DNA of 64,000 bases from Pholis gunnellus (taxonomy: Eukaryota; Chordata; Actinopteri; Perciformes; Pholidae): positions 21,861,019 through 21,925,018 of the forward strand of contig OU342815.1 of NCBI GenBank assembly GCA_910591455.2, in the 5' to 3' direction. Positions within the stretch are counted from its first letter, which is position 1. Each line of letters starts with the position of its first letter. Below, piece by piece: positions 61,183-64,000 of this stretch. The notes beneath the pieces were generated by a model. The model was not told the origin of the DNA, did no database searches, and worked only from the letters and a program-made list of their open reading frames with translations. The translations under genes and the position numbers were made by a program.

Positions 61183-61506
61183 ATGTGTGAGGTGTCTGCA
61201 AACGATAAATGCTCCACTTATACCGCCTCCTGGATTCAGGATGATGTGTGCCAACATATTAATAACCTAAGCAAAGTTGTAAATGGAGAATATATGTTAA
61301 AGGATATAAATATGAAATCATTTGGCACAACAATAATCTATATACTGAATAGCTCTAACAGGAGAGTAAACGATGTACTCAGCTCATTAAGTTCTGTTAA
61401 TCCATCACAGCTGATGAACGCAGTGTTAGATTCTAACTGTTTCATCTCAGCAGAGTTGATGAAGGAGCTTCAGTCTTTAGTCTCCAGCCTGTGTGCTCAT
61501 TGTTGA
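61183..61506 (+). CDS. unidentified 107-codon ORF
   Basis: An ATG-to-TGA frame encoding MCEVSANDKCSTYTASWIQD, and further on NDVLSSLSSVNPSQLMNAVL. It is not derived from a simple repeat, has five Cys and reads like amphipathic helices; no signal peptide, and no family that I recognise. The frame stays open upstream to 61084, past an acceptor-like cttcctgcccag at about 61114-61124, so it could be a terminal exon of a plus-strand gene. It is followed by a pyrimidine-rich stretch without an obvious AATAAA. It could also be a chance ORF or a relic of a duplicated exon. Confidence 0.25.
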   Translation: MCEVSANDKCSTYTASWIQDDVCQHINNLSKVVNGEYMLKDINMKSFGTTIIYILNSSNRRVNDVLSSLSSVNPSQLMNAVLDSNCFISAELMKELQSLVSSLCAHC

Positions 61507-63017
61507 ACATGTCCCTTTAACTCCCCTTTGACCCTCCTCCTCCTCTGGTGTACCTGCCGGTGTGGGCTTCTCCTCCTCTCTCCCTGATCACATCACCTCA
61601 TCGGCTCCTTATGAAAAGCTGCTCCAGTGTCGGGCTCCTCTCGCTGTGTGCTGCTGCCACCTAGTGGAACGCACTGCGCATGACAGCTAAATTGTCACGT
61701 AAGTTTTTGCCACATTTGACAGTTCCAGAGGGCCCGTTAAAGCCCTGCTCAGGCCGCTTTTAACGGATGGTTTGGGGCTTTTCAAAATAATAGACTTCTT
61801 GCATGCTGGCTTGTTCAATGACACTGAGGAGAGACAATCACAAACCCCCAATCTTTTCTTTTTCCTGCATTCCTCTGCTTTTCTTTTTGGTCCTAAACCA
61901 TTGCTTTCCTGTTAGTCATAGTTTATCGTTTCCTATGGTTGATCTATATTTGGGGGGTTTTTTTTGGTCAGATTCCCTTTTCTGTGAGTGAATTGTTTTA
62001 CAGACTTGACATCAGAGCGAAGACTCAAGATGTGTCAGAAGGAGGAAGTAGCGTGCAGAAAGAGTCCAGATGAAATGATTGTCCCTCGCTCTGCAGGTCA
62101 TGAACCCGATTGTGGAAATTTGAATCCCACTATCTTCACTCTCTCTTGTTGCTGCTGCCCTCTGGTCGCCCTCGTCTCCGGTCCCTGGTTCGTGCAGATT
62201 GTGAGCCAAAAGAAAAGGCAGAGCAAGCTCTATAAAGCCTTTGCTGAATGATGCAGAAAGTGAATGTGATGCTCTATTAGAGGGAAATAATACACAAAAT
62301 CCTGTGGCACTTTGATTTTAGACAATTTCCTAAATCCCATAGAGGTCAGTGTTAGACATCCTTTGCTTTCTTTTTGCACAGTAACTTCATTGTCCCGCCC
62401 GTATGAGTCAAATCAGTGGCTAAGCATTCGGTTTAGTACTTTGATGAAACAAGTGGGGCAAACTAAGCTAACTAATTAGATCTTAAACGAGTTGACTTTG
62501 CAGAAATTCACGGTATCCAAATGTGCTTGTTGCACCATGTGAGCGTCCACGGGTCCTAACATAGCCTAGAGAAGATAACCACTGACCGTGTTATAACACA
62601 TGAATAAGGATCTTTATTTACTGTTGTTATTTTTGGCTTGTCTTATTATGACAGAATATACACACAGTAGTAACTAACAGCCCAGAACCAGCTGTGCGTT
62701 TAGAGTGTAGAGAAGAAGAAAACATGGGCGATGATGACCTCATGTAGTACTTGTGTACAGGTCCTTTAAGGACAGGAGACATTTAGAAAGCCAGTGTAGT
62801 ACCCACAGTGAACAACTGAGGGAGACTCAGACCACTGATTCAATCTGCTTCACATTCAAATGTGTTTGCAGTGTAATTATGTAAAGCTACTACAAGGAAC
62901 CTTCATGTTGTGTTGATTCTGTTGGTCCCATGTGGACTGAAGTGGTCGTGTCTCTGAGCACCAGTCTCTTTAGAAACCTCTCATTTTACTGCAGCAGGGT
63001 CTGATAGTCTGCCCCTC
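61507..63017. other. intergenic sequence
   Basis: No recognisable gene; contains the CTCF-like motif and AT-rich DNA. Confidence 0.5.
61654..61667 (-). promoter_or_regulatory. CTCF-like motif upstream of kalrn
   Basis: The minus strand reads ccactaggtggcag, an exact fit to the CCASYAGRKGGCAS core. It lies ~3 kb upstream of exon 1 and is not inside a recognised repeat. Confidence 0.45.
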
Positions 63018-63289
63018 TCAGTCCTGGTCCTGGTTCTGGTTCTGGTTCTCCTGTGCCTCCCTTCCCTCCAGCGGGTCCAGCAACACGTCCTGGGTCTCCA
63101 GCAGCGTGGTGTCGGTGTCGGCTCCCAGAGAGGAGAAGCTCTGCTCCTGGAGGAGGAGGAGACGCTGATGCTGCTGCCGGGAGCTGAGCTCTCCCTCCGG
63201 TCCAATCTGGATCTCTGCTGGAGGATCTGGGTCTGTCCACGGTGGACCGGTCTCTGCTGGAGTCTGAGCTGAAGACGTTTCTGGTGAAC
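63018..63289 (-). CDS. possible 3'-terminal exon of an unidentified minus-strand gene
   Basis: On the minus strand, after atcatgcag/GTTCACC, a frame of ~90 codons ends at TGA (63018-63020). It encodes a Gln/Glu/Pro-rich tail including LLLLQEQSFSSLGADTDTTL, LETQDVLLDPLEGREAQE and a terminal NQNQNQDQD. The acceptor has a poor pyrimidine tract, the other two minus frames are also open over part of the region, and the family is unrecognised. If real, it could use the polyadenylation site near 59767 (a ~3.2 kb 3' UTR). Confidence 0.2.
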
Positions 63290-63429
63290 CTGCATGATTT
63301 CATCTGGTTTCAGTGCACTCATTTCAGCTCTGAGGCTTTGAGGTAGAAACATTCCTGGTCTACAGTATAAGCCTTCAGCGGTGATCATGTGTCTCCAGCC
63401 AAATGTTTTAAATTCTGTACCAGGCCTTG

Positions 63430-63530
<101 letters not shown>

Positions 63531-63767
63531 TTTTCACTTTATTACCTCTGCAGCACTTGAGATTGGTTGACATCTTCAATCTTCGGTCTCCTGTTAGTTG
63601 CGTTGCACCTGTTTTCATGAGCTCATGTAATTCCCGGCAAAGCTCCGCCCACCTGCAACCGCAGCAGAGGTCTGATTGGCCGGAGTAAGTGGAAACACCT
63701 GTGAGCGTCTGCAGGGTTTTCAATGCACTGACGCTGTACCGTGGCCAACATTAACAAGGCAAGACGG

Positions 63768-64000
63768 GTTTATTTATTAAGCCCATTTCAGCAAGAAAAG
63801 GCAAATCAATGCGCTTTACATAAAAACATCAAAAGACAAAGTTCAAAAGAAACAAAATTCTAGAAGAACATTTATGAACAGTCATTTAAAATCCAATAGA
63901 AAATAAGAACAAGCTCAAATTGAAGAAGACAGGTGGAAAATACAAGAATGAATGTTATGGTGCAGTTTAAGAAATGATCTAATAAAAGGAAACTGAAAAC
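63768..64000 (+). mobile_element. interspersed repeat (family G), cut by window end
   Basis: Starts ggtttatttattaagcccat, then ggcaaatcaatgcgctttac and ataaaaacatcaaaagacaa with an A-rich continuation. It resembles a very abundant teleost repeat with a gcgctttaca motif. A related fragment is at 18050-18190. Confidence 0.55.

Overview
The window is teleost-type vertebrate genomic DNA: short coding exons separated by introns, GT-AG junctions throughout, many long (CA)n/(TG)n and (GA)n/(CT)n tracts, and several interspersed repeats of kinds common in ray-finned fish. No prokaryotic or viral gene organisation is visible.

One gene dominates. It lies on the minus strand, so its 5' end is at high coordinates, and it is the N-terminal half of kalirin (kalrn), the Sec14/spectrin-repeat/RhoGEF protein related to TRIO. 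Eighteen coding exons were placed from 58587 down to 1339. Each has a GT donor, an AG acceptor and a phase that joins to its neighbours. Together they give about 849 residues: a short acidic N-terminus, the CRAL-TRIO/Sec14 lipid-binding domain, spectrin repeats 1-5 and the start of repeat 6. The remaining repeats, the DH-PH modules and the C-terminus lie beyond base 1. Wording inside the exons (VEELDREGQRLLQ, LDIFLQLRIFEQYTIEV, NEDLSRQL) fits kalirin better than TRIO. The teleost copy (kalrna or kalrnb) cannot be decided here.

Layout: 1-28.6 kb holds exons 18 to 2 with introns of 108 bp to 4.8 kb. 28.6-58.5 kb is a single ~30 kb intron 1 with no recognisable coding exon; it holds repeats, a degraded non-LTR retrotransposon and a nested DNA-element copy. 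58.5-58.95 kb holds exon 1 and a purine-rich (coding strand) 5' leader/promoter region. 59-64 kb is upstream flank, with a good minus-strand polyadenylation site, a weak candidate terminal exon and an unidentified 107-codon plus-strand ORF.

The most interesting signals are at splice junctions. A ~590 bp minisatellite abuts the exon 16 acceptor and makes a ~630 nt AG-free zone on the coding strand, with iterated branch-site-like motifs. A degraded in-frame copy of the 3' end of exon 16, donor included, lies in the next intron. A GGCAGC expansion adds a Gly/Ser loop in spectrin repeat 6. A dispersed repeat family carries CTCF-like motifs. All annotation is by eye; repeat class names are from memory and unchecked.
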